A stretch of 64,000 bases of DNA from contig NC_034438.1 of the NCBI RefSeq assembly GCF_002078875.1, positions 18,319,497 to 18,383,496 of the forward strand, in the 5' to 3' direction. This document shows positions 1 to 10,176 of this stretch, piece by piece. The stretch comes from Numida meleagris (lineage: Eukaryota > Chordata > Aves > Galliformes > Numididae). Each line of letters begins with the position of its first letter. The first letter of the stretch is position 1. The position numbers and the translations under genes were made by a program. Below the pieces are notes generated by a model that saw only the letters and a program-made list of their open reading frames with translations, ran no database searches and was not told the origin of the DNA.

Positions 1-599
1 TAAGAATTCTTATATCATCTTAGTATCTTCTAAAGAGGAAGAAAATAAGAATGGCAATTTAGATGTCAAGTAATTGATTATTCCTTTCCATTCAGATAAG
101 AAACAGCTAAATCATTATGTGTCTGTGCAAGTTTATTTTTCATAGTAACATATCTCTATTAATCTCACATTGCATCATTGTTTGTGGATAATAACCTAAG
201 TGTTTGAGTTTCTCATACTTCTGTAAGAGGAATTTAGTAAAAAAATAAATATTTACACTCTAACCATATACTTAGATTCCAAGAGTGAGATGAAAAGCTA
301 AACAGCCCTGTTAGGTAGTTGGCTGTAGAGTTTTAAGCATATATCGGCTTTAAAAATACAAATCTATTCCATGTATACATTAACCATTAGTTCCAAATTA
401 GATACTTTTGAGTAATTTGAGTTCAACTTATGCAGTAAAATACAGATGTGATTTTGTCCTGAAATACTTAACTGTATATACTTTAAATGTGAAAAAATTA
501 TTTTCCTTTTTTCAGTATTTCCAAATTATAACCCTACTACCTAAGTCCTTTTAGGATGCATTATTTTTAATAAATAAAAAATACTCACTAAGAACAGTG
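1..599. other. Unannotated AT-rich intergenic sequence
   Basis: No gene, recognisable repeat or RNA gene is visible. All open frames here are very short and AT-rich in composition, with no splice-bounded coding pattern. Confidence 0.5.
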
Positions 600-860
600 C
601 AGCAAAATTGCCAAGTCACAGCCTCAACTAATGGTTGAGCACCAAGTGAGAAGGGGTGGCTAACCCAGGGAGCTCAGGTGTAAGCAATGCACCTGAGTGA
701 TCAGAAGGGAGTGGAGACTGAATCCACCCCTGCTCACTCTCATTTAAGGGTTAGCAGCTGAGGGAATATCATCCCTCTGGATAGAGATTATGCTCATCTT
801 GAGCTGTCAGTGGAAGGTGTGAGCTAATTTTCCTTCTTACCTGTTCTTGCTCTGTTGTGT
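600..860 (+). repeat. LTR-like dispersed repeat, copy 1
   Basis: This block aligns by eye with 16605-16840. Shared landmarks in the same order are AAGTCACRGCCT, GAGCACC, AACCCAG, GCAATGCACCTGAGTGA, TCCACCCC and CATTTAAGGGTTRGCAG. The last is TATA-like, which suggests a retroviral LTR promoter region. The two copies differ at many positions, so both are old. The family name is not recognised; the LTR assignment rests only on the promoter-like motif and dispersed occurrence. Confidence 0.45.
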
Positions 861-2820
861 TTGTGTCTCATTAGAAGACACTGTTATTGCTTTCTTTCAC
901 AGTACAAGCAGGAAGAAGCATTTCTATCTGTTGACACAGAAAAACAGTATAACTGCTATTATCAGGCATCTGCTCCCTTCTATCACCTACAACTCTAAGC
1001 AGAGCACAAAGGCATGTCAGATTTGGCTTCAGTGTCTTCAAACATCCCTGAAATCGGCTACAGTGGCACAAGTATTTAAATTTCTCAGGAATACTCAGCA
1101 TTACTAAACCAGACTAATAGGAGGGTATTGCCATAGAAAACATAGGTGACTTTAAGCAAGAGAAGAAAATAAAGTTCATCTGCAGCTACACATCCCCTGC
1201 TCACCAGAGGTGCCCAGTGTGTCATATGGGGCTCTCCAGGATCTGGAAAAAGAAAAACTGGGAAAAACTACGAAAGAAGCCTTCTGGACACCTTGTCTGG
1301 ACATGGGCGCTGGATTTAGGGAGCCCGTTTCCTGTCTTTCCAAGTGAAACTGGCAGAAGAAGCAATGCCAAGGATTATTTCCAGCTGTGTCCCACAGTAA
1401 TGCGGAACAACGTTGATTAACAAGGGCTCCCTGAAAAGATGGTCCCTTAATGTGATCAGTACAGGCCCCTTCTCAGTTCCACACCTGTGAGCAAAACACT
1501 TTCTGCTGCTTCAGTGGCGGAAAAGGAAAAGTAAACACCCGTACACCGTGAGAAGTCTCGGGCAGAAGAGAGATTATTTTTAACAGGCAATCAGTTGGAT
1601 ACTGACATAAGAACCTGTTCTTGCAAGATATACAGAAATATGAATGGTACAGTTTGTTCTTATCAAGCTTCACCTTGTTTAATATCTGCATTTAAAAACA
1701 ACATTTTCCAGCTTGTTTACTCAGCTCTTTCCTTCCTTATTTTCTCTGTTATTAATTACAATTGGAAGTGGCAAAAGCCCAGTAGCCCAAAGAATACTTT
1801 GCAGCAGCCAGCCACTCTCCTGTTGCTCTGTGTTGCGTGGTTCCTCCTGATGTTCAGCAGCAGTCTACTTCAAACAAGGAATAAAACCGGCTAAAGAAGA
1901 ATCAATGCCCTGTCACTAAATATTATAGCTTGGATTGTTAGCAAAGGAAAATAAATCCATTTTGGATGTAACTTGCAGCAGTAAAAGGTTGTTTAGGTGA
2001 AGGTGCACAATTACAGTATATACCATACAGCTAATCCTTGTTCTTTTTATACAGGGGACAATTCCTAAAACGGCAGAACATAAACCAGTTTTCAATGTGT
2101 ACAGGAATATTTTGTGTTAAGAATTAAATTTAAAAACTCTCTAAATGCAGTCCGTTGCCACAGAACATTTGTTTTAGGTAGCGACTCTTAGAATTATTAG
2201 TTAATTATTAATTAGAAATATTAATTAGAAATATTAGTTAATTATTAATTAGAATTATTAGGCATAATTTAGGTTACTGTGTGCTGCTTCTATTTTAGTA
2301 GTAGATAAAATGTGAAGTGAACAGGATTTGATGTTACCAGTGCTAGAATTTATGGGAATAGCTCTTTTAGTGTAATTTTACCACTTCATTGTCAGTAATT
2401 CTTGGTTATGATGTTATTAGCCTATCATTTAGCATTTTCTTAATTTGTGAAGGCAAAACCTGGAAAGAAATCCCAGGTAATGGGATGACACTCTGTGCAG
2501 TTCTCAGTGCATGGTTTGCTTGCCTCTGCTCCTGAGACATCCTGTCCCTCAGATCCAAACGTATCCTGACACAGCACCGCTCAGCTTTAGCCACACTCAC
2601 CAAGTCAGGATGTTAGCCAGCTAAGGAAAGTAATGCCCCTAGTGATGTTCTAGCACGCTTGCCCACTAATATCAATTCTATCTGATATGCAACTCTATGA
2701 AGTTGTGGATTTTCTATTAGTTCAAAAGCACTCTAAAAGCATGTGTTGTACAATTTTAGTGATCAGTCAAAATCAGTATATCAGAGTATACAAAAGTTGA
2801 AGATTTTCTCTAATCAGTAA
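861..2820. other. Unannotated intergenic stretch
   Basis: Apart from the AT-rich tandem block at 2190-2262, I see nothing assignable. Short open frames at 847-1107 and 1595-1894 overlap no known domain and have no supporting splice structure. Confidence 0.4.
2190..2262. repeat. AT-rich tandem/palindromic block (TTAATTA-type)
   Basis: The string is built from reiterated units such as TAATTAGAAATATTAATTAG and TTAGTTAATTATT, each appearing at least twice. Because the core TTAATTA is self-complementary, the block can form cruciform-like structures. It looks like local slippage or duplication rather than a mobile element. Confidence 0.6.
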
Positions 2821-3069
2821 CAGGTACACAAAGAATGGGACCCTCAGGGACCCTTTTCCAGGTTGCAGAAACTTGGGCCATGGGCCAAACAAGTGTTTAT
2901 TCTTTTAATGGGTTTGGCAGTATTTTTTGTCACTATGCTATGTTTGCCTTGTATCTTTCTTTCGTTTAACATGTTGTCAATTGAAAGGTTGGCTTGCTGG
3001 ATGGTCAAGCAAGCTAACATGACGATGTTTGTGTTTGATGTAATGTTGGAAGGTTTGAATAGTGTGTGA
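2821..3069 (+). pseudogene. env transmembrane-subunit C-terminal remnant (ERV)
   Basis: The frame is open from just after a TAA at 2818-2820 to a TGA at 3067-3069. It encodes a short polar/aromatic lead-in, a hydrophobic membrane-spanning stretch of about 25 residues ending in a CLPC motif, and a cytoplasmic-tail-like segment. A cysteine pair at the inner membrane face is typical of retroviral TM subunits. The ectodomain, fusion peptide and surface subunit are missing, so this cannot make an envelope protein. Identification rests on topology plus position upstream of the polypurine tract and LTR; sequence-level homology is modest. Confidence 0.45.
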
Positions 3070-3090
3070 TATGCGCTTTTGTAGAATAGA

Positions 3091-3122
3091 GCAGCTATGC
3101 TAACCACTATACCACCAACACC
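3091..3122 (-). pseudogene. tRNA-Gly(UCC)-like 5' half embedded in the ERV
   Basis: Read on the minus strand from 3122, this segment resembles the 5' half of vertebrate tRNA-Gly(UCC): acceptor-strand-like GTGTTGG, then D-arm/A-box TGGTATAGTGGTTAGCATAG and the 5' side of the anticodon stem CTGC. From memory of the tRNA it matches about 29 of 31 positions. Similarity stops at the start of the anticodon loop. No anticodon arm closure or T-arm at the right spacing follows, so it is not a functional tRNA gene. It lies after the env stop, in the ERV's 3' noncoding region, antisense to the viral genome. Confidence 0.5.
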
Positions 3123-3871
3123 AGATTTCTTTTTGCTTAAGGCCATGGATGTCAGGGCTTGAGTCTTTTATTTTCAGGAACTGCTGATGGGAAGACTTAA
3201 GCCCAGTAAGCTCTAATGGAAAGAAGACCTCGACAAGGAACCGCTGATTTCTTCAAGAATCATTCTTTGAAGTGACCACCTGCTCATGGCGCGCTCATTT
3301 TCTCATTCTTTTGACTTAGCTCTTGGTGCTGCACACCCAGAATGGTATTTTTGTGTGGCACAGAAAATGAGCAAGGTGGCTTGACTACTCTGAGCACCTT
3401 GTCATCCATATGGAGTCTACTTGCTTGACATGATTCAGAAGTCAGGTGTTCATGAATAGGTGATGATTCCATTAAGGGCTGACATCGACTTCGTTTGGAG
3501 GACTGGGATCACGGCTTGCATAGATACTTAGAGGATTAGGTATAAGGTTTCTAATGCTTATTGTTATAATGTTATGCATACCTCGCTTTGTAGGATGCTT
3601 ATAGCGTGTGAGGCGAATGTGATGGCCGCTACACTACGGAAACTTTGCTTACAGTGTATGATGAAGTCTTAGATCAGCATATAGAATACCATAGGCTGTG
3701 TGAAAGCTTGTAGTAAGTTTTAGGGCAGCTAGTAATGAAATATGCATTTATATTATGCGTGTGTGACAGAGTTTTAATAGTAGATAGCTTAGTTAAGAAA
3801 TAGGCTTAAGGATAGGATATTTGCGGTCGTGTTTGCAGTCGTGTTGTAACGGGATAAAGTTTATAGAGCAT

Positions 3872-3883
3872 GGGGAGGGGGAA
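3872..3883 (+). other. Retroviral polypurine tract
   Basis: GGGGAGGGGGAA lies two bases before the LTR start at 3886. A purine run directly preceding U3 is the plus-strand priming site of retroviruses, and this spacing matches avian alpharetroviruses. Confidence 0.65.
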
Positions 3884-3885
3884 TA

Positions 3886-4206
3886 TGTTGTATTAGGCAT
3901 ATAATGGAGCGCTCAGGTTGTAACGCAGAAGGCCCTTCCCCATTTCGCTTGCTATTGGTTGACCTACTTACTTGAACCCACGTCGTAAGAAGGAGAGGCT
4001 GTACCTCTTTGTTTTGATAACAAACTGCATGACCACCCCTTATATGGATTTTCAGAAGTGGGTGGAAAGAGCGCGATATTCAATATGATTGGCCAGTAGC
4101 CTGCGTGAGCTTCTGGAACAGTCTAGTAAAAGATAAGAAATACTATATAGTTCTGTAACTTTTAGCAATAAATGCCATTTTGCTGCTCATCATATTGATG
4201 AGATCA
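3886..4206 (+). repeat. Alpharetrovirus-like LTR (U3-R, U5 truncated)
   Basis: The LTR opens with TGTTGTATTAGG. Inverted CCAAT boxes (ATTGG) lie at 3953-3957 and 4088-4092. A perfect CArG box, CCTTATATGG, lies at 4038-4047, followed by TATATAG near 4144-4150 and AATAAA at 4167-4172. R/U5-like sequence (GCCATTTTGCTGCTCATCATATTGATG split around the poly(A) site) follows and then similarity ends near 4206. Avian sarcoma/leukosis LTRs are known to use CCAAT and CArG (SRF-type) elements, so the element order supports the assignment. Confidence 0.6.
4038..4047 (+). promoter_or_regulatory. CArG box (SRF-type site) in ERV LTR
   Basis: CCTTATATGG fits CC(A/T)6GG exactly. It lies about 100 bp upstream of the LTR TATA-like box. 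Such boxes bind serum response factor in avian retroviral LTRs; whether this decayed LTR is active is unknown. Confidence 0.55.
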
Positions 4207-6510
4207 TGTAAATCTTCTCCAAAATGACTTTTCTCCCCCTTGAAACCTAATCTAACCCTCAGGATCTTCACTGTAATATCACACAAAGTTATACTGAAGT
4301 ATAAATCCTACCTTATCCACGTATGGGTGATTCAGATTAAGGAATCTTCCTAAAAAACAATGCTACATAGAATGACTACAGACTTCACTTGCATGGACAA
4401 TCAGTTAAAGCATGAATGCTGATACTTAAGGATTGCAAACACAATTCATGTTTCAAACTGCATATGAAGTTATGACCTAAGCAATTCAGGCATTTTAGTG
4501 TACTTTAAATTAACAAACCAACAAAACAAAAAAGGCCACCAAAGATGGTGAAGTTTAATTTATTTTATTTTTTCATCTGCAAAGTCAACACTGATTGTGA
4601 ATTATCTAACAGTAGAAAGGAAGTGTATAGCAAATCAAGCACATTAATCTTTATCTCTCAACCACCAGGCTAATATTTTGTCTTTATATTGCTCTTCCTC
4701 TGCATTGGGCAGCTTATACTTCAAATTGTTGATTCAATATAATAATTTATTCCATTCATTTATAGTGTAGTTGAGACTAGATAAGAGAGAGTGGAAATGT
4801 TCAATTTTTTTCATTTTCTAATAAAAAGACTACTTCAGGAATTGTCTCTTACCGTAGAAATGAAAACCAGTCACCAAATCAAACTATGCCTTCTACCAGT
4901 ATGTCATAGCATACAATACATTGCTTTCAGACTTATCTGGAATGTCAAATTTCACAGTTACTGTTGTAACCTAATATTATGATGCTTGTATTGTATTTAC
5001 AAGAGTTAAGAAAGCAACAGGTAATCTATTGCTATTTTTTTTTCTTTTTCAATGAGCCAAAAATGATTGAAGCATTTTGATCACAAGATGGGATAGCAAC
5101 AATTCCATGCAGACTTCCAGTGTCCTCATTAGCTAGAAACCCCTTGCAGAACTGCTCCAGACTGTCCTTTGCAGAGCTAGGCCACATCCCCTATTCAGGT
5201 AGGGTATGGTGCCTACTCCTTTTTTCTGATCTGTTCTTCTCTCTCACCTTCAGAGCGCAGCTAACAGATTTGTGTTCTGTGCAGTGCGGGGGCATGAAGC
5301 GGGAACTGCTTTTGGAGAGTGGTAAAAGGATGCTGGTTTTAGTACACAGGCTGCTAGATGAAAGAGACAGAAGTTAGAGAACAAACACTCAACTTCAGAT
5401 CTTTCAGTTGTGGAAAAATCTGAGGCAGCATTTAGCAGAAGAGGACAAGAAAATAATTCTGAAGCTGCAGGTAGGTTGGAAGATACGTTAAAAAAAAAAC
5501 AAAAAAACACTGTCTAAACAAAAGGGCACAACTTTAAAGCAGTCTCATAGGGCTTTTGTTTACCATATGTTATGCCTGCTCCAAATAGGATTTTAACTCA
5601 TGAACATTTGATGCTCCATGGATAGGAGCCTCCCTTTTTACTGGTGTTACAGGGCAGCACTGTGTGCTAATTTTTGCTGTTTTCATGACTTCGCAAAAAA
5701 AGGAAATTTTATCACTCAGGACTGCTTTGATAGGACAACAGAAGAGAGAAGGAAGTTTGTGGATTTCTAATGGACGTGGCCCCAACAGGAGAGACTGAAC
5801 ATATGCAGGGACCATCCAAGGACACAGTAAGAGGATGTGGTGCAAGGAGCAGGCCTCACGCCCTAACCCTCAGGACCCCTTCCTGCTCTGGCACACCAGG
5901 CCTCTGTGCTGCTGCCTAGCCACTTTCCTACGTCTGCATTTTACAGTTTTCCTGCAGGAAACAATTTGTAACGGAGGTCTTAGTGCCATTTCATACAGTA
6001 ACCTTCTCTTCAGGATGGCACTGGTTTGAGTAGCAGCTTCCATGACTGGCAGCATTTGCCTGATATCTTTCTTCTAGTTCACACTCCAGGTATAAACATT
6101 TCCTGGCTTCAGATCAGACCCATACTTATATCAGAATCTGCTGGTGTTTTGACCCTCTCTGTATAGGTGAAATACACTCAAGCACAAACTTTTAAATTTT
6201 ACTTGAACATCACTTCATGATTTTAGGGTCAGACTGGCTCAGGCAAACCAATATTTACTTAGAAGACAGGGCAAGACTAAGTTTGAAGGGAAGAAAAAGG
6301 GTCTTTCTCACCAAAAATGTGTACACTGATTCTCTTATTTGCCCACATCCAGCTGTCATAAGCATCATCTGTCTTTCTAGTCCCTTTTCTAATGGTGGGA
6401 ATTGGCTATTTACTGGTTCCTTGTCTTCTTGCTAAAGCACCCGAGGTGCAAACCCCTGACTACATTGCTGTAAGGGGATGATCTACAATTAATTGCTTGA
6501 AGAAAGCATC
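4207..6510. other. Unannotated intergenic stretch
   Basis: No gene is recognised. One short segment (5225-5270) recurs at 7588-7634 and is listed separately. Short open frames here are AT-rich and lack known domains. Confidence 0.4.
5225..5270 (+). repeat. Short dispersed repeat, copy 1 (pairs with 7588-7634)
   Basis: CTGTTCTTCTCTCTCACCTT followed by CAGAGCGCAGCTAACAGA recurs about 2.36 kb downstream with three base changes. The flanks are not similar, so the shared unit is about 45 bp or slightly more. Confidence 0.55.
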
Positions 6511-6602
6511 TCTCCCCTCCCCTCCTCTCCCCTCCCCTCCCCTTTTTCCTTTCCTTTTTCCTTTTTTTTTCTTTTCTTTTCTCTCTCTCTTTTTTTTTTC
6601 CT
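6511..6602. repeat. Polypyrimidine tract (CCCCT)n/(CTTTT)n
   Basis: About 90 bases are almost purely C and T, grading from CCCCTCC units through CCTTTT units to CTCTCT and a T run. This is low-complexity DNA with no coding value. Confidence 0.8.
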
Positions 6603-7019
6603 TAAAGAACACTACTGACTGTTTAAAGGATGCATGTCCAAACTTTATTTGTAAGGATGAGCTCCCTACAGGGAAAACTTGGGGCCTGAAGGAATTGGTG
6701 GGTTTGCTGGACTCCTGATGCGGAGCTCTGTGGGTTGTAGTGGCTCAGTTGTTTATTCAGATGCAGCTTCTAAACCTCAGACTACTTTGAAGTCATTGGA
6801 TGAAATGTAATTAGAGAATATGAAATGTTCAGTTTTGTTATTTCCTTAGGGATTTCTTTTTACTGAGCCCAGCAATGACCCAGATTCCTCATCAGATTTA
6901 GGACTGCTTCTGTTTCCTGGGAGCCAGAATAACAATTGCAGCTGTCTGGTGCAGATCATGAGCCTTTCACACTGATAACATATGCCTAAATACATTCTGA
7001 TACCTTGCAGTAGCACTTT
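6603..7019. other. Unannotated intergenic stretch
   Basis: Nothing recognisable is seen between the polypyrimidine tract and the CR1 debris that begins near 7020. Confidence 0.35.
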
Positions 7020-7232
7020 TGCTAGGATGGAGGCTTTGGTGCAACCAGCACTTCTATTGGCAGATGCAGCTCTCCAGGCCCCTGGGAGAGTGCTCGGGCC
7101 TCTCTGCAGAAACTCCCTGTCCTGCAGGAGGTGTGCCATTCTGTGTATCTGTGCTGGCCCTGGTTTTCATGGGGAATTTCAACCACCCTGACATCTGTTG
7201 GATGGACAACAGAAGAGTATAAACAGTCCAGG
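7020..7232 (+). mobile_element. Decayed CR1 ORF2 endonuclease-domain fragment
   Basis: The translated stretch ending NFNHPDICWMDNRR, followed by AGTCCAGGAGGTT, matches the CR1 endonuclease segment, whose catalytic-loop motif is GDFNHPDICW. The first aspartate here reads asparagine. The upstream 140 bp (7020-7160) is assigned only because it runs continuously into this motif. The fragment is short, with no intact ORF. Confidence 0.5.
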
Positions 7233-7272
7233 AGGTTGCCTTTCCTTGCCTTGCCTTACCTTGCCTTGCCCT
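7233..7272 (+). repeat. (CCTTG)n microsatellite
   Basis: CCTTG units (TTGCCTTGCC pattern) recur about seven times with small interruptions, immediately after the CR1 endonuclease remnant. Confidence 0.75.
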
Positions 7273-7605
7273 GTCTGATCTCCTTTTCTGCAATGTCTAG
7301 CTTGCTCTGACATCCTCTGAGCTTTCACAAACTTTCTTGTCCTTCTCTGATATTCTGAACTTTTCTGAACCTCTATGACATTCTATGACCTTCTCTGCTT
7401 TTCCTGTGTCTTGTCTCACATTTGTATCTTTATTTTTCTCGGAACTGCTTTTTTCTAACTTCTCCTCCCTGTTCATTTCTCTTCTCCATCATTCACTACT
7501 TTTATCCTCTCTGCTTTTCTCTTCTATGACCTTCTTTTTCCCCGTCTGACATTCTTTTCCGCAACTTTCTATTCTCTAACCTTTTTTTTTAACCTGTTCT
7601 TCTCT
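7273..7605 (+). repeat. Degenerate pyrimidine-rich minisatellite
   Basis: About 330 bp are built from variable units resembling CTTCTCTGACATTCT and TTCTATGACCTTCTC. Short phrases such as CTTCTCTG, TCTATGAC and GACATTCT recur many times. The strand is strongly C/T biased. No coding potential is seen. Confidence 0.6.
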
Positions 7606-7634
7606 TTCACCTTCAGAGTGTAGCTAACAGAAGC
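7588..7634 (+). repeat. Short dispersed repeat, copy 2 (pairs with 5225-5270)
   Basis: CTGTTCTTCTCTTTCACCTT followed by CAGAGTGTAGCTAACAGA matches the upstream copy with three changes. Here it closes the pyrimidine-rich array. Confidence 0.55.
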
Positions 7635-7704
7635 AGCTGACGGGCAGCAGTTTGTGCATCAGTCTCTGGTTCTGCTTTGGAAGCTTCAGGATCTTCTGTG
7701 TCCC

Positions 7705-7766
7705 TTAGAAAGAGGAGTGGATGAGATGGCTTCTAGAGGACCTTTCCAACATAAAACATTCTGTGG
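7705..7766 (+). mobile_element. CR1 3'-tail fragment
   Basis: GGAGTGGATGAGATGGCTTC, then GAGGACCTTTCCAAC and ATTCTGTG, matches the terminal part of CR1 elements. Only about 60 bp are recognisable. Confidence 0.5.
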
Positions 7767-9084
7767 GCAAGATAAGTATGCCAGTTATGCTGTTTGGTTT
7801 TGCTCAGTATACAGACAACAGCCAGTGACATTAAAATGAGTGTCCAAATTATTCACCCTGAATTGAAGTTTGCATATTCCCTAGACTTTCTACATTTACA
7901 TCTACAGATGGTACATGTTTATTGTGCTGCTGATATACATAAAAAAGATTATCTCCTCATCTTTTGTGCAGATGCAAAGAAAGATTGGACAAAAGGGTGT
8001 TACTAGCTTTTGCTGGACAGAAATTTAAATAGAGCATATAAAGACTGCCCTGTGTTTTGTTTTACTCAGTTTTTAATAAGGTAACATGGTTGTTCTAATT
8101 TGAAATAAATTATGACAAGGACAGATCTGCTTGTATTCTGTATCAATTGTGATATGTAATTTGACCTCCTGCCCTCTGCTTCATCTTGGAACACGTGTTT
8201 CAACTGTGCTGATCCAATTGCTCCTTTTTTGTGTGTATTTGTTCAGGGCAAGGGAAAACAGAAGTAAGCTTTTTCAAGCTTCAAAGACCTTAACAGTGAT
8301 AAAAACATCACTTTTATAAGTGGAGTTTTCCAAACTGCTCAGCAGTAATACCTTAAGTAAACCATACTGAGGAAAACATTTTGTTCCAGAAAGAGATTAT
8401 AGAGCTGAAGAATAAAGGAACAGAGGAAAAATAGAGGGGGTATTTGAAACAAAAGTGGCTGACTACTAAAAACGAGCTCTAAAATACATTCTTTCTTACT
8501 CTTATCCCAATATAAGACAATCAAATAAAGATCTGTGGCTTAATTTTCAGTTTCCAGAAAACACGTGGCATGAAAATTACTGAAATGAGCATTTTAGCAT
8601 GAGGATAAGGAAAAGATGGCCAGTTACTTCTCATCTTCCACAGTACCTCCTCTCTGTGACAAGAGAAACCCTGATTTGCTATTGTGCCCTAGCTACTCTT
8701 CCTTTCCAGTGAGGCACCAGCCAGTCTGAGTAGCTTCTGAAGGTTAGATTAAGGTCAAAGGAGGAAAAAGGTGCTATGCTTACTGCATATGCATGCATGG
8801 TACTGTCTGTGGGACCCATTTCAGATTTGTGCTTTACAGTAGACTTCTTTATAACATTCATCTGGAAACCCATGCTGTTATTAAAAGAATTGATACTAGA
8901 ACTGTTCCTCAGAGGTTACTCTCCTACCTATTAATAGACCCTTGGCCTCAGATACTGATAATGCTAAATTAGCCTTTCTGTTGGCAAGTGCTCCTCACAG
9001 TTCAAGCTGAGTTTCTTAGATGTCAGGAACCACCGTTCCTGACTCCATTCTGATGATTATAGAACATTTTATTTTCCTTCTTTT
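7767..9084. other. Unannotated intergenic stretch
   Basis: No gene or repeat recognised. Open frames are short and lack recognisable motifs. Confidence 0.4.
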
Positions 9085-9205
9085 CAGATATTTGAAGAAT
9101 GTCAAGTTGTCTCTCAGTCTTCTCTTGGTTAAATGAACCTCTGCCTACATTTGCTATTTAGTATCCTTTGGATACTTTCCAGTCTCTCCATACATCTCCA
9201 GAAAG
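9085..9205 (-). mobile_element. Ancient CR1/L3-type fragment
   Basis: CAGATATTTGAAGAATGTCA, then GTCTCTCAGTCTTCTCTTGG and TTTCCAGTCTCTCC, follow the reverse complement of the CR1 C-terminal ORF2 region, where GTCTTCTCTTCTCCAGG and TTTCCAG occur in the same order. Divergence is high, so this is an old copy. Confidence 0.4.
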
Positions 9206-10176
9206 AGGATCATCATGCCAGGAATCCAACAAGAGCTTCACAAGTGCACCATACACTGAGAGGACTGTGTCTTGTGCCTCACTAACTATGCTTATGATTT
9301 CATTATTTAGCTACTCAATTTTTCAAAGTATTGCTCTTTTTATACTGTGATGCTAATCATATGATGTTTATGCTCTGGATGCTCTTTCACAGAAATGCAG
9401 CACAATCAGTTTTTGAATTTCACACACCCATGCTTTTGATTGCTGTTACTCCCATGTATGGAACTTACCACTTTTTCTTCACTCATTCCAGAATATTTTT
9501 CGAGTAGATTCGGACCAATTAGTGTAATTATTATTTTATTTGTATATTTATTGTGTGGGCTGGGCCTTAGAGTAGATGCAGATGTATGCAAATCTTATGA
9601 ACTTGGGATGCACAGACAACATTCCTGTGCTCCAACCCATGAACTAGCCCTGCTGAGTCAGGATGATGTAATTGCAGATCCCTCTGGTGTTCAGGACCTT
9701 ACCTGATGCTATCTTATCAACAGCTACAAGCTTCTGCTCAAACTCCCCACTAAGCTAATCATGATTAAGAAGCTGAACAAATGAAACCTGAATCCTGGTT
9801 TTGGAAGGATAAGACTAAATCTTCCTCCATAGTGAAACTTCTGATAGGTAAAGATTTATTTTATGCTGTCCTATACAGTCGGCTTTCTATGCTCTGCTAG
9901 CCTGGGCTGACAATGACAATGTGATAGCACCAGGTTGCTCACTGCATTATTCTTTAATCAACTTAAAGCTTCAATGTCAGTTCCCCTGAAAACAGATGAC
10001 TGCAGGCCATGCTTTTCCTTGCATTTGCAGGTGATTAAAATAGCCAAGAGTGACTTGCTGAAACAGTGCAATTAGCAGCCATCAGCCATTTAAAATCCCA
10101 GAAACAGGTAGAGGGTTATTGTATCACCTATCTTCTGCCAGTAACCATCACTCCCAGTAAGATCCATGATTGTTAT
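9206..10176. other. Unannotated intergenic stretch
   Basis: Nothing recognisable before CR1 similarity begins at 10177. Confidence 0.4.

Larger units (their letters stand above)
2821..4206 (+). mobile_element. 3'-end remnant of an alpharetrovirus-like (EAV/ALV-type) endogenous retrovirus
   Basis: The order expected of a retroviral 3' end is visible: an open frame with a long hydrophobic segment (env TM remnant), a roughly 800-bp noncoding stretch, a purine tract at 3872-3883, and an LTR starting TGTTGTATTAGG at 3886. The LTR contains inverted CCAAT boxes, a CArG box, a TATA-like box and AATAAA, followed by a GCCATTTT...CATATTGATG segment resembling the R/U5 start of avian alpharetroviral LTRs. 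gag, pol and the 5' LTR are absent. The upstream limit is uncertain; 2821 is where the env-frame opens. An EAV-type family is my best guess. Confidence 0.6.

Noticed and set aside
3091..3122. A functional tRNA gene on the minus strand
   Set aside because: Only the 5' half matches; the anticodon arm does not close and a T-arm at correct spacing is missing.
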